From Cyanobium sp. FACHB-13342 (lineage in GTDB: Bacteria; Cyanobacteriota; Cyanobacteriia; PCC-6307; Cyanobiaceae), in the NCBI RefSeq assembly GCF_014697415.1, contig NZ_JACJRT010000014.1, forward strand, positions 203,075-267,074: DNA of 64,000 bases, in the 5' to 3' direction. Below are positions 34,517-44,109 of this stretch, piece by piece. Position 1 is the first letter of the stretch. Each line of letters opens with the position of its first letter. Both the position numbers and the translations under genes were made by a program. The notes under the pieces were generated by a model. That model was not told where the DNA came from and searched no databases. It saw nothing but the letters and a program-made list of their open reading frames with translations.

Positions 34517-35789
34517 GCGCTGGAGACGCCCCTCCACCTTCTTCTGCGCCTTCCTCACCCTGCTCAACGACCGGCTGGGGGAGAGCATCGTGTTCCCGCT
34601 GCTGCCGTTCCTGCTGGCGGGGTTCACCAACGACGGCCGGGTGCTGGGTCTGCTGGCGGGCAGCTACGCCATCGCCCAGTTCGCCTTCACGCCCCTGATC
34701 GGTGCCCTGAGCGACCGCTTCGGCCGCAAGCCGGTGATCAGCATCTGCGTGGCGGGTTCGGTGCTGGGCCTGGCCCTGTTTGCCCTCACCATCAGCCTGC
34801 CCTGGGCCACCCTCTGGCCCGCAGCCCAGGCGGCCGGGCTGCCCCTGGCCCTGCTGTTCGGAGCCCGACTGATCGACGGGGTGAGCGGCGGCACCGCCGC
34901 CACCGCCAGCGCCGTGCTGGCCGACATCTCCCCGCCGGAGAAGCGGGCCAAGGCCTTCGGCCTGATCGGGGTGGCCTTCGGTCTGGGCTTCATCCTCGGC
35001 CCCGCGCTCGGCGGCCTGCTCGGCCGCCTCAACGTCACCCTGCCCCTGCTGGTGGCGGTGGCCATCGCCGTGCTCAACCTGGTGCTGGTGCTCACCGTGC
35101 TGCCGGAAACCCACCCGGTGAGCGCCCGCCGCGCCATGCCCCGCAAACGGGATCTCAACCCGTTCACTGCCCTGCAGCGGGTGTTCACCAACCCCCAGGT
35201 GCGGCGTCTGTGCGTGGCCTTCTTCCTGTTCTTCCTCGCCTTCAACGGCTTCACCGCCGTGCTGGTGCTGTATTTCAAGCAGGCCTTCAACTGGGGGCCA
35301 GGCCTGGCCGCCGCGGCCTTCCTGGTGGTGGGCGTGGTGGCCACCGTGGTGCAGGGCGGCCTGATCGGTCCGCTGGTGAAACGCTTCGGCGAATGGCGCC
35401 TCACCCTGGCGGGCCTCGGCTTTGTGATCGCCGGCTGCCTGCTGATCCCCATGGCCACCCGGGCCAATGCCCAGCCGGTGGTGTTCAGCGCCGTGGCGAT
35501 CCTGGCCCTGGGCACGGGCCTGGTCACCCCCTGCCTGCGCAGCCTGGTGTCCCGCCGACTCGACAGCGAGGGCCAGGGTGCGGCCCTGGGCAGCCTGCAG
35601 GGGCTGCAGAGCCTGGGCAGTTTTCTGGGGCCACCCCTGGCGGGCCTGGCCTACGAAACCACCGGTCGCCAGAGCCCCTTCTGGCTGGGCATCACCCTGC
35701 TGGTGGGCGTGGCCCTGCTGGTGGCCGGGGGCCTGCCGACGCCACCAGCGGAGGCGATGACAGCAGGACTACACGGGTCTGACGGTTGA
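34515..35789 (+). CDS. Major facilitator superfamily transporter (TCR/Tet-like, 12 helices)
   Basis: The 424-residue protein has about 12 membrane helices and the MFS motif A between helices 2 and 3 (GALSDRFGRKPVISI). GARLIDGVSGGTAATASAVLADISPPEKRAKAFGLIGVAFGLGFILGPALGGLLG is the motif C region of drug:H+ antiporters, so export is more likely than uptake. A tetracycline-efflux-like subfamily membership is plausible; the substrate is unknown. The ATG at 34515 lies opposite the DsbA-like start. The ppk gene begins 38 bases downstream in the same direction. Confidence 0.85.
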   Translation: MRWRRPSTFFCAFLTLLNDRLGESIVFPLLPFLLAGFTNDGRVLGLLAGSYAIAQFAFTPLIGALSDRFGRKPVISICVAGSVLGLALFALTISLPWATLWPAAQAAGLPLALLFGARLIDGVSGGTAATASAVLADISPPEKRAKAFGLIGVAFGLGFILGPALGGLLGRLNVTLPLLVAVAIAVLNLVLVLTVLPETHPVSARRAMPRKRDLNPFTALQRVFTNPQVRRLCVAFFLFFLAFNGFTAVLVLYFKQAFNWGPGLAAAAFLVVGVVATVVQGGLIGPLVKRFGEWRLTLAGLGFVIAGCLLIPMATRANAQPVVFSAVAILALGTGLVTPCLRSLVSRRLDSEGQGAALGSLQGLQSLGSFLGPPLAGLAYETTGRQSPFWLGITLLVGVALLVAGGLPTPPAEAMTAGLHGSDG

Positions 35790-35827
35790 GATTGCTACCT
35801 TGCCACTAACGAAAGCCCAGGCGTGGT

Positions 35828-37972
35828 ATGGCGGACTCCCAGGCTGACGCGCCCCTCGCTCCTGAGCTCTACATCAATCGCGAGTTGAGCTGGCTGGAGT
35901 TCAACTACCGGGTGCTGGCCCAGGCCCTCGACGAACACACCCCGCTGCTGGAACAGGCGAAATTCAGCGCCATCTTCAGCAACAACCTCGATGAGTTCTT
36001 CATGGTGCGGGTGGCCTCGCTGAAGTCCCAGATCGAAGCCGGGGTCAGCACCCTCAGCGACGACGGCCTCACCGCCCAGCAACAGCTCAAGGCCATCCGC
36101 ACCAAGCTGCGGCCCCTGCTGGACATGCAGCAGCAGCACTACCGCCACTCCCTCAAGAGCCATCTTGCCGACTACGGCATCCACCTGATCGACTACGCCA
36201 ACCTCAACAGCTCCCAACGGGAGTGGCTGGAGGCCTACTTCCGGAACGCGATCTTTCCGGTGCTCACCCCCCTGGCGGTGGACCCGTCCCACCCCTTCCC
36301 CTTCATCAGCAACCTGAGCCTCAATGTGGCCGCCCTGGTGCGCGACCCCGATACCGGCCAACAGGAATTCGCCCGGGTGAAGGTGCCCCAGAAAAACCTG
36401 CCCCGCTTCGTCAAGATCCCCACCGACCTGAGTGGCAAGCAGCCCGAACCCGTGTACACCGCCGTGCCCCTCGAGCAGGTGGTGGCCTTCAACCTGGGCC
36501 TGCTGTTCCCCGGCATGCACGTGGAAGGGCACTACTTCTTCCGCGTCACCCGCGACGCCGACCTGGAACTGCGCGACCTGGAGGCCGACGACCTGATGGA
36601 GGCCCTGGAGGAGGGCCTGCGCAAACGCCGCCGGGGCGGCGAGGTGGTGCGGCTGGAGGTGGCCGACGAGATGCCGGAGGCGGTGGTGCAACTGCTGATG
36701 GAGGGCACGGCCGTGGAGCCCGAAGACGTCTACCGGATCAACGGCCCCCTGGGCCTCGACGACCTGATGAGCCTGCTGAGCATCCCCCTGCCGCAGCTCA
36801 AGGAAAAACCCCACAAGGGCCGCACCGCCCCCGCCCTGGCCCGCACCCAGAAGGGCCAGCTGGAAGACGGTTCCATCAAGGCGGAGGAGTTCGAGAGCAT
36901 CTTCTCGGTGATCCGCCGCGGTGACGTGTTGGTGCATCACCCCTACGACCTGTTCTCCACCTCCGTGGAGGAATTCCTTAACCAGGCCGCCGACGACCCG
37001 TCGGTGCTGGCCATCAAGATGACTCTCTACCGCACCTCCAAGGATTCACCGGTGGTGGCGGCCCTGATCCGGGCAGCCGAGAACGGCAAGCAGGTGATGG
37101 CCCTGGTGGAGCTCAAGGCGCGCTTCGACGAAGACAACAACATCCAGTGGGCCAAACAACTGGAGGCCTCCGGCGTGCACGTGGTGTACGGCGTGCTGGG
37201 GCTAAAGACCCACACCAAGATCCTGCTGGTGGTGCGCAAGGAAAAGGAACGCCTCAACAGTTACGTGCACATCGGCACCGGCAACTACAACTCCAAAACA
37301 TCCAGCCTCTACACCGACATCGGCTTGCTCACGGCCCGTCCGGAATTCGGCGCCGATCTGGTGGAGCTGTTCAACTACCTCACCGGCTTCTCCAAGCAGC
37401 AGAGCTTCCGCCGGCTCCTGGTGGCGCCGGTCACCCTGCGCAGCCGCATGGAGGGCCTGATCCGCCGCGAGATTGACCATGCCCAGGCCGGCCGCGGCGG
37501 CCACATCCGGGCCAAAATGAATGCCCTGGTGGATCCAGCGATCATCGCCCTGCTCTACGAGGCGTCCCAGGCCGGTGTGCACATCGAGTTGGTGGTGCGG
37601 GGCATGTGCAGCCTCCGGCCAGGGCTGGCCGGCATCAGCGACAACATTGCCGTGGTGAGTGTGATCGGCCGCTTTCTCGAACACTCCCGGATCTTCTGGT
37701 TCGGCAATGGCGGCGACGCCGAATTGTTCATCGGCAGTGCCGACTGGATGTCACGCAACCTGGATCGGCGCGTGGAGGCGGTGGCCCCGATCGAAGATCC
37801 ACGCCTCCGCCAGCAACTCGAACAGATCCTCGACCTCTACCTGCATGACACCGGCGCGTGGCACATGGACAGCGAGGGACACTTCAGCCAACACCAGCAC
37901 GAAGGAGAAGCCCAACTGGTGCAGCGCGAGATGATGCGTCGCTGGCGCGGTGGTTTGGTCCCTACCAGCTGA
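35828..37972 (+). CDS. ppk1: Polyphosphate kinase 1
   Basis: PPK1 polymerises the ATP gamma-phosphate into polyphosphate. The 714-residue protein has the N domain (YINRELSWLEFNYRVL), the head domain, and the two catalytic phospholipase-D-like C domains with the autophosphorylated His in GLKTHTKILLVVRKE and the second active-site segment HIGTGNYNSKT; VHHPYDLFSTSVEEF and LYRTSKDSP are further family markers. Length is normal. The ATG at 35828 follows a short intergenic stretch without a recognisable Pho box. It is probably cotranscribed with the MFS gene or from its own promoter. Confidence 0.95.
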   Translation: MADSQADAPLAPELYINRELSWLEFNYRVLAQALDEHTPLLEQAKFSAIFSNNLDEFFMVRVASLKSQIEAGVSTLSDDGLTAQQQLKAIRTKLRPLLDMQQQHYRHSLKSHLADYGIHLIDYANLNSSQREWLEAYFRNAIFPVLTPLAVDPSHPFPFISNLSLNVAALVRDPDTGQQEFARVKVPQKNLPRFVKIPTDLSGKQPEPVYTAVPLEQVVAFNLGLLFPGMHVEGHYFFRVTRDADLELRDLEADDLMEALEEGLRKRRRGGEVVRLEVADEMPEAVVQLLMEGTAVEPEDVYRINGPLGLDDLMSLLSIPLPQLKEKPHKGRTAPALARTQKGQLEDGSIKAEEFESIFSVIRRGDVLVHHPYDLFSTSVEEFLNQAADDPSVLAIKMTLYRTSKDSPVVAALIRAAENGKQVMALVELKARFDEDNNIQWAKQLEASGVHVVYGVLGLKTHTKILLVVRKEKERLNSYVHIGTGNYNSKTSSLYTDIGLLTARPEFGADLVELFNYLTGFSKQQSFRRLLVAPVTLRSRMEGLIRREIDHAQAGRGGHIRAKMNALVDPAIIALLYEASQAGVHIELVVRGMCSLRPGLAGISDNIAVVSVIGRFLEHSRIFWFGNGGDAELFIGSADWMSRNLDRRVEAVAPIEDPRLRQQLEQILDLYLHDTGAWHMDSEGHFSQHQHEGEAQLVQREMMRRWRGGLVPTS

Positions 37973-38165
37973 GGCTTTCCAGCACACGACATCGCATTGA
38001 TCGGCAGCAATCCATACAGGAAATCTTCCAAATCAATCCGTTGCACGGTGCCCTGCAGTGCTACATTCCGGCCAAATCCAATACGGAGGCTTGGGTGTGG
38101 GGACGCCTTTGCAATCCGCTTTGAACGTTGTTGACAGCAACGTCTCGAAGCTTTCGCCATCGTTG

Positions 38166-39110
38166 ATGGCATCCAGTTCAGCGTCAGCAACCAAACCGAA
38201 GCCCACGGGCCCCCGGGCCGGCGGACGTCTCAGTGCCGATTCCATCGGCTGGTATCTGAGCACGATCGGACGGGTGCCCCTGCTCACGGCCGCCGAAGAG
38301 ATTGAGCTGGCGCACCACGTGCAGGCCGGTAAACGCCTCCAACAGCTTCCGGCCGAGGAGCTCACCCCCAAGCACAAGCGCCAGCTGCGCATGGCCCAAC
38401 GGGCCCGTGACCGGATGATGGCGGCCAACCTGCGCCTGGTGGTGAGCGTGGCCAAGAAGTACCAGAACCAGGGGCTGGAATTGCTCGACCTGGTGCAGGA
38501 AGGGGCCATCGGCCTGGAGCGCGCCGTCGACAAGTTCGACCCCGCCATGGGCTACAAGTTTTCGACCTACGCCTACTGGTGGATTCGCCAGGGAATGACC
38601 CGGGCCATCGACAACAGCGCCCGCACCATCCGCCTGCCGATTCACATCAGCGAAAAGCTCTCCAAGATGCGGCGCATCAGCCGGGAGCTGTCCCACCGTC
38701 TGGGTCGCCAGCCCAACCGCCTGGAGCTGTCCCACGCCATGGACATGGCCCCCCAGGACCTGGAGGAGCTGATGTCCCAGAGCGCCCCCTGCGCCTCCCT
38801 CGATGCCCATGCCCGTGGCGAGGAAGACCGCAGCACCCTGGGTGAGTTGATTGCCGACCCGGCCAGCAACGAGCACATGGACTCGATGGACCGGCACATC
38901 CAGAAGGAGCATCTGGGCACCTGGCTGTCCCAGTTGAATGACCGGGAACAGAAGATCCTCAAACTGCGCTTCGGGCTGGAGGGCTCGGAACCGCTCACCC
39001 TCGCCGAGATCGGCCGGCTGATCAACGTGTCCCGGGAGCGGGTGCGGCAGCTGGAAGCCAAGGCGATCATGAAGCTGCGCTTGATGAGCAACTACCAGCA
39101 GGCCGCCTGA
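38166..39110 (+). CDS. Group 2 (non-essential, RpoD-like) sigma factor
   Basis: The 314-residue protein has sigma70 region 1.2 (SIGWYLSTIGRVPLLTAAEEIEL), region 2 (NLRLVVSVAKKYQNQGLELLDLVQEGAIGLERAVDKFDPAMGYKFSTYAYWWIRQGMTRAI), region 3 (RTIRLPIHISEKLSKMRRISREL) and region 4.2 (TLAEIGRLINVSRERVRQLEAKA). It lacks the long region 1.1 of the principal sigma, so it is a group 2 factor. The ATG at 38166 gives the short N-terminus usual in picocyanobacteria; a GTG at 38058 would add 36 residues of no recognised type. The kinase-like gene follows four bases after its stop. Confidence 0.92.
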   Translation: MASSSASATKPKPTGPRAGGRLSADSIGWYLSTIGRVPLLTAAEEIELAHHVQAGKRLQQLPAEELTPKHKRQLRMAQRARDRMMAANLRLVVSVAKKYQNQGLELLDLVQEGAIGLERAVDKFDPAMGYKFSTYAYWWIRQGMTRAIDNSARTIRLPIHISEKLSKMRRISRELSHRLGRQPNRLELSHAMDMAPQDLEELMSQSAPCASLDAHARGEEDRSTLGELIADPASNEHMDSMDRHIQKEHLGTWLSQLNDREQKILKLRFGLEGSEPLTLAEIGRLINVSRERVRQLEAKAIMKLRLMSNYQQAA

Positions 39111-39114
39111 GCCC

Positions 39115-39789
39115 ATGGCCGGCGGCTGGCCGCAACAGCTCCTGGGCGTTGCGGCGGTGGCCGGTTGGCTCGCCCTGCTGGCGATCGCCGCCCGAGAGGT
39201 GCGGCGGCGCTGGAGTGGGCAGCGGGAGTGGAGCCGCAAACTCGTGCACATCGGCACCGGAGCCGTGGTGCCGATCGCCTGGGCCTGCGGCATCGACCGC
39301 CTGATCGCCGTGCCCGCCGCCGGAGCCATCACCCTGGTGGCCGCCTTCAACCACCGCTTCCGCCTGCTGCCCGCCATCGAAGATGTGGGCCGCTCCAGCT
39401 ACGGCACGATCGCCTACGGCGCCTCGATCACCCTGTTGCTGCTGCTGTTCTGGCCGGGGCACCCGGCCGCGGTGGCCGCCGGCGTGCTGGTGATGGCGGT
39501 GGGGGATGGCCTGGCCGGACTGCTGGGCCCCCTGCTGACCTCGCCGAGCTGGCGGGTCTGGGGGCAACGCAAATCGATCGTGGGCACCGGGGCCATGGCC
39601 CTGGGCAGCCTGGCGATGCTGCTGCTGGTGCGTCAGCTGGCCGTGGCCGCTGGTCTGCCCCACCCCGGGCCGGCCGCCCTGCTGGCCATCGCCAGCGTGG
39701 CCGTGGCCCTGGAGCAGATAGCCGTGATGGGCCTCGACAACTTCACCGTGCCGTTGACCACCGGGTGGCTCTGGCAGCAGCTCAGCTGA
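39115..39789 (+). CDS. CTP-dependent polyprenol/phytol kinase-like membrane protein
   Basis: The 224-residue protein has six to seven membrane helices and the family motifs REWSRKLVHIGTG, AVGDGLAGLLG, GQRKSIVGTGAM and ALEQIAVMGLDNFTVPL. These place it with the phosphatidate cytidylyltransferase-like kinases that include plant VTE5 phytol kinase and dolichol kinase. In cyanobacteria this group recycles phytol from chlorophyll for tocopherol or related lipids; the exact substrate cannot be decided from sequence. It starts four bases after the sigma factor stop and converges with DAHP synthase. Confidence 0.8.
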   Translation: MAGGWPQQLLGVAAVAGWLALLAIAAREVRRRWSGQREWSRKLVHIGTGAVVPIAWACGIDRLIAVPAAGAITLVAAFNHRFRLLPAIEDVGRSSYGTIAYGASITLLLLLFWPGHPAAVAAGVLVMAVGDGLAGLLGPLLTSPSWRVWGQRKSIVGTGAMALGSLAMLLLVRQLAVAAGLPHPGPAALLAIASVAVALEQIAVMGLDNFTVPLTTGWLWQQLS

Positions 39790-39799
39790 TCCCCCCAGC

Positions 39800-40894
39800 T
39801 CAGGCCGGCACCAGGGAGCGGGCAGCCTGGGACTCCCGCACCGCCTCGGCAAGGCTGTCGAGCACCGCGGTGGTGGTGGCCAGATCAATGCAGGCATCGG
39901 TGATGCTCTGGCCGTAGGTGAGGCCCCCCACATCCAGCTGGGCCAGATCGTTGGGGATCTTCTGGCTGCCCGCCACCAGATGGCTCTCCAGCATCACGCC
40001 CATCACGTGGGTGGAGCCGGCGCGCAGCTGCTCGGCCACCTGGGCAGCCACCTCGCCCTGCCGGCGGTAGTCCTTGTTGGAATTGCCGTGGCTGCAATCC
40101 ACCATCAAACGGGGGGGCAGGCCCGCCTTGGCCAGCTCGGCAGCGGCCTCCTCCACCGCCTCGGGGTGGTAGTTGGTGCCGCGCTTGCCGCCCCGCAACA
40201 CCAGATGGCCATCGGGGTTGCCGGTGGTGGTGACGATGGCCGCATGGCCCTCGCCGTTGATGCCGAGGAAGTGGTGGGGCCGGGCCGCGGCCTCCATCGC
40301 ATTGATGGCGGTGATGGCACTGCCATCGGTGCCGTTCTTGAAGCCGATCGGCATCGAGAGGCCGGAGGCCATCTCCCGGTGGGTCTGACTCTCGGTGGTG
40401 CGGGCGCCGATGGCGGTCCAGCTGATCAGGTCGGCGATGTACTGGGGCACCACCGGATCGAGCAATTCCGTGGCCGCGGGCAGCCCCATCTCGGCCAGGT
40501 GGAGCAAGAGGCCGCGGGCCACCCGCAACCCACTGTTGATGTCGTAACTGCCGTCGAGGTGGGGATCGTTGATCAGGCCCTTCCAGCCCACGGTGGTGCG
40601 GGGCTTCTCGAAGTACACCCGCATCACGATCTCCAGCGCATCCCGATAGCGCTCGTGGGCCGCGGCCATCGCGGTGGCGTACTCCTTAGCAGCCGCCACG
40701 TCGTGCACCGAGCAGGGCCCCACGATCACCAGCAGGCGGGAATCGCGGCCGTGCAGGATCGCCTGAATCCGCTCCCGGGCCTGCTGCACGGTGAGCGCCG
40801 AGCGCTCGGTAATCGGCAGTTCGCGGTGCAACAGGGCCGGCGACACCAGTGGCCGGGTTTCCACCACATGCAAGTCGGAGGTGGTGGTGGGCAT
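39800..40894 (-). CDS. 3-deoxy-7-phosphoheptulonate synthase (DAHP synthase, class I)
   Basis: The enzyme condenses phosphoenolpyruvate and erythrose 4-phosphate as the first step of aromatic biosynthesis. The 364-residue protein shows RLLVIVGPCSVHD, MRVYFEKPRTTVGWKGLINDPHLDGS, GARTTESQTHREMASGLSMPIGFKNGTDG, NPDGHLVLRGGKRGTNY and LMVDCSHGNSNKDYRRQ, all typical of the AroF/G/H class with metal and substrate ligands. The class has allosteric control by aromatic amino acids; which one cannot be told here. It is divergent from acnB, with about 120 bases between the starts. AroE is encoded in the same window. Confidence 0.95.
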   Translation of the reverse strand: MPTTTSDLHVVETRPLVSPALLHRELPITERSALTVQQARERIQAILHGRDSRLLVIVGPCSVHDVAAAKEYATAMAAAHERYRDALEIVMRVYFEKPRTTVGWKGLINDPHLDGSYDINSGLRVARGLLLHLAEMGLPAATELLDPVVPQYIADLISWTAIGARTTESQTHREMASGLSMPIGFKNGTDGSAITAINAMEAAARPHHFLGINGEGHAAIVTTTGNPDGHLVLRGGKRGTNYHPEAVEEAAAELAKAGLPPRLMVDCSHGNSNKDYRRQGEVAAQVAEQLRAGSTHVMGVMLESHLVAGSQKIPNDLAQLDVGGLTYGQSITDACIDLATTTAVLDSLAEAVRESQAARSLVPA

Positions 40895-41013
40895 GGGCCT
40901 GAGGCCGTCAGAACGGCGCTGCGCGGGAGCATCCCACCCTAGTCAGCAGCCATGGCGACCAAACGCTGGGCCGGTCGCGAAGAAGAATGGGACGCAGATT
41001 GATGCGATCGGGC

Positions 41014-43629
41014 ATGTCTGCAGCCAGCTTCCTCTCCAGCTACCGAGCCGCCGCGGCCGAGCGCGAAGCCCTGGGCGTGCCCGCCCTGCCGCTCTCCGCC
41101 GAGCAGACCCAAGCGCTCACCGAACTGCTGCAGGCCCCGCCGGCCGGGGAAGAGACGGTTTTGCTGCACCTGTTGAGTGAGCGCATCCCCCCCGGGGTGG
41201 ATGAGGCCGCCTACGTGAAGGCCAGCTGGCTGAGCGCCGTGGCCCAGGGCAGCGCCAGCAGCCCGCTCGTCAGTCCGGTGCAGGCCGTACAGCTGCTGGC
41301 CACGATGATCGGCGGCTACAACGTGGGCGCCCTGATCGCCCTGCTCTCCAACGCCGATCCGGCCATTGCCGAGGCCGCCGCCGCCGGCCTCAGCCGCACC
41401 CTGCTGGTGTACGACGCCTACCACGATGTGCTGGAGCTGGCGGCCAGCAACCCCTACGCCAAGCGGGTGGTGGACAGCTGGACCGCCGCCGAGTGGTTCA
41501 CCGCCAAGCCCGAGCTGCCGGCGGAGATCACCGTGACGGTGTTCAAGGTGGAGGGGGAGACCAACACCGACGACCTCTCCCCCGCCACCCACGCCACCAC
41601 CCGCCCGGACATCCCCCTGCACGCCATGGCGATGCTGGAGACCCGCATGCCGGGGGGCCTGGAGCTGATCGCCCAGTTGAAAACCAAGGGTCACCCGGTG
41701 GCCTACGTGGGCGATGTGGTGGGCACGGGCAGCTCCCGCAAATCGGCCATCAACTCGGTGCTGTGGCACACCGGCAGCGACATCCCCCACGTGCCCAACA
41801 AGCGCAGCGGCGGCGTGGTGCTGGGAGGCAAGATCGCCCCGATCTTCTTCAACACCGCCGAAGACTCCGGCGCCCTGCCGATCGAGTGCGACGTGAGCGC
41901 CCTCAATTCCGGTGATGTGATCACGATCCGGCCCTACGCCGGCACGATCGAGCGCGCCGCCGGTGAACCGGGCGCCGGCGACATCGTGGCCCGCTTCGAG
42001 CTCAAGCCCAGCACGATCACCGATGAGGTGCGCGCCGGTGGCCGCATCCCCCTGCTGATCGGCCGCTCCCTGACAGACAAGGTGCGTGCCCAGCTGGGTC
42101 TGAGCGCCTCCGAGCTGTTCATCCGGCCCGTAGCCCCGGCCGACACCGGCAAGGGCTTCACCCTGGCCCAGAAGATGGTGGGCAAGGCCTGCGGCCTGCC
42201 GGGCGTGCGCCCCGGCACCAGCTGCGAGCCGCTGATGACCACCGTGGGCTCCCAGGACACCACCGGGCCCATGACCCGCGATGAGATGAAGGAGCTGGCC
42301 TGCCTGGGCTTCAGCGCCGACCTAGTGATGCAGAGCTTCTGCCACACCGCGGCCTATCCCAAGCCGGTGGACCTGAAAACCCACGCCGAACTGCCGGATT
42401 TCATGGCCTCCCGCGGTGGCGTGGCCCTGCGCCCCGGCGACGGCATCATCCACAGCTGGCTCAACCGCATGCTCCTGCCCGACACCGTGGGCACCGGCGG
42501 CGACAGCCACACCCGCTTCCCCCTCGGCATCTCCTTCCCGGCCGGCTCGGGTCTGGTGGCTTTTGCGGCGGCCATCGGCGCCATGCCGCTGGACATGCCC
42601 GAATCGGTGCTAGTGAAGTTCACCGGCAAGCTGCAGCCAGGCGTGACCCTGCGCGATGTGGTGAACGCCATCCCCTATGTGGCGATCCAGCAGGGGCTGC
42701 TGACGGTGGCCAAGGAGGGCAAGAAAAATGTCTTCAACGGCCGGATCATGGAGATCGAGGGGCTGCCCGATCTCAAGCTGGAGCAGGCGTTTGAACTGAC
42801 AGACGCGACCGCCGAACGCTCCTGTGCCGGCAGCACGATCAAGCTGAGCGTGGAGACGGTGAGCGAATACCTGCGCAGCAACGTGGCCCTGCTCAAGAAC
42901 ATGATTGCCCGGGGTTACGGCGATGCCCGCACCCTGGCCCGCCGCATCCAGGCGATGGAGGCCTGGCTGGCCAATCCGGTGCTGCTGGAGGCCGATGCCG
43001 ATGCGGAGTACGCCGCCGTGATCGAGATCGACCTGGACCAGATCACCGAGCCGATCCTGGCCTGCCCCAACGACCCCGACAACGTCAAGCTGCTCTCCGA
43101 GGAGGCGGGCAAACCGATCGATGAGGTGTTCATCGGCTCCTGCATGACCAACATCGGCCACTACCGCGCCGCCGCCAACGTGCTCGAGGGCCAGGGACAG
43201 AACGCCGCGCGCCTGTGGGTGTGCCCGCCCACCCGCATGGACGAGGAGATGCTGAAGGAGGAGGGCTATTACGCCACCTTCGAAGCCGCCGGCTCCCGCA
43301 TGGAGATGCCCGGCTGTTCCCTCTGCATGGGCAACCAGGCGCGCGTGGAGGACAACACCACCGTGTTCTCCACCAGCACCCGCAACTTCAACAACCGCCT
43401 CGGCAACGGCGCCCAGGTGTACCTCGGCAGCGCCGAGCTGGCGGCGGTGTGCGCCCAGCTGGGCCGGATCCCGACCAAAACCGAATATCTGGCCATCGCC
43501 GCCGAAAAGATCGATCCCTATGGCGATGAGCTCTACCGCTACCTCAACTTCGACCAGATCGCCGGCTTCGAAGATGCCGGCCGGGTGGTGAGCGCTGACG
43601 AGGAGGCCAAACTGCTGGCGGGGGTTTGA
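41014..43629 (+). CDS. acnB: Aconitate hydratase B
   Basis: AcnB interconverts citrate and isocitrate with a 4Fe-4S cluster. The 871-residue protein starts with the HEAT-like AcnB-specific domain ([14 protein letters not shown]), continues with the swivel domain and ends with the cluster-binding domain ([13 protein letters not shown] and [14 protein letters not shown] hold the Cys ligands). The domain order with the swivel at the N-terminal side is specific to AcnB. The ATG at 41014 is preferred over an ATG at 40987 because the family N-terminus begins there. A small secreted protein follows 20 bases downstream. Confidence 0.96.
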   Translation: MSAASFLSSYRAAAAEREALGVPALPLSAEQTQALTELLQAPPAGEETVLLHLLSERIPPGVDEAAYVKASWLSAVAQGSASSPLVSPVQAVQLLATMIGGYNVGALIALLSNADPAIAEAAAAGLSRTLLVYDAYHDVLELAASNPYAKRVVDSWTAAEWFTAKPELPAEITVTVFKVEGETNTDDLSPATHATTRPDIPLHAMAMLETRMPGGLELIAQLKTKGHPVAYVGDVVGTGSSRKSAINSVLWHTGSDIPHVPNKRSGGVVLGGKIAPIFFNTAEDSGALPIECDVSALNSGDVITIRPYAGTIERAAGEPGAGDIVARFELKPSTITDEVRAGGRIPLLIGRSLTDKVRAQLGLSASELFIRPVAPADTGKGFTLAQKMVGKACGLPGVRPGTSCEPLMTTVGSQDTTGPMTRDEMKELACLGFSADLVMQSFCHTAAYPKPVDLKTHAELPDFMASRGGVALRPGDGIIHSWLNRMLLPDTVGTGGDSHTRFPLGISFPAGSGLVAFAAAIGAMPLDMPESVLVKFTGKLQPGVTLRDVVNAIPYVAIQQGLLTVAKEGKKNVFNGRIMEIEGLPDLKLEQAFELTDATAERSCAGSTIKLSVETVSEYLRSNVALLKNMIARGYGDARTLARRIQAMEAWLANPVLLEADADAEYAAVIEIDLDQITEPILACPNDPDNVKLLSEEAGKPIDEVFIGSCMTNIGHYRAAANVLEGQGQNAARLWVCPPTRMDEEMLKEEGYYATFEAAGSRMEMPGCSLCMGNQARVEDNTTVFSTSTRNFNNRLGNGAQVYLGSAELAAVCAQLGRIPTKTEYLAIAAEKIDPYGDELYRYLNFDQIAGFEDAGRVVSADEEAKLLAGV

Positions 43630-43649
43630 GCCCAAGGCCCCCCTATCCC

Positions 43650-44015
43650 ATGACTGCAGACCGTCGCTTGCTTTCGAGACATCCATGGGGGCTGCCCCTG
43701 GGACTCGCGTTGGGCCTGGCCCTCGGGATCACTCCCACCCAGGCCTCCAGTCCTGCCGCCTGGAGCGCCTACGACGCCAAGGTGCGCACGGCCTGCGGGG
43801 CCGCCAGCCGTCTCACCCAGATGCGGGTCCGGGGTGAACGGCTGGACCTGCCGGGCCCAGGCCTCAGCCTGCTGGTGCTGGAGGGCCGCTATCCCCAGCC
43901 CCACATGCAGGGCAAGCGGGGACTGGAAATCTGTGTGTTCGAAAAGAGCAGCGGCAAAGCCAGTGTGGAGGAGGCCGATCGTTGGCTCAAGGCCGCTTCT
44001 GGCGGTTCGCGCTGA
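43650..44015 (+). CDS. Small secreted protein of unknown function
   Basis: The 121-residue protein has a basic N-terminus (TADRRLLSRHPWG), a hydrophobic stretch GLPLGLALGLALGITPTQASS forming a signal peptide, and a mature part of about 90 residues with two Cys (RTACGAAS and LEICVFE) that could be paired. No domain is recognised. The ATG at 43650 was chosen because the extension to a TTG at 43626 overlaps the acnB stop and adds nothing conserved. It ends about 35 bases before the radical SAM gene region. Confidence 0.65.
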   Translation: MTADRRLLSRHPWGLPLGLALGLALGITPTQASSPAAWSAYDAKVRTACGAASRLTQMRVRGERLDLPGPGLSLLVLEGRYPQPHMQGKRGLEICVFEKSSGKASVEEADRWLKAASGGSR

Positions 44016-44109
44016 ATGACACGCTGGTGGGACCACCGGCCCCCAGCCCCTGAACCAGGAAACCCTGCTGTTTGAGCCCGCCCAGCCGGTAGCCGGAGCC
44101 TTAAGGGCC

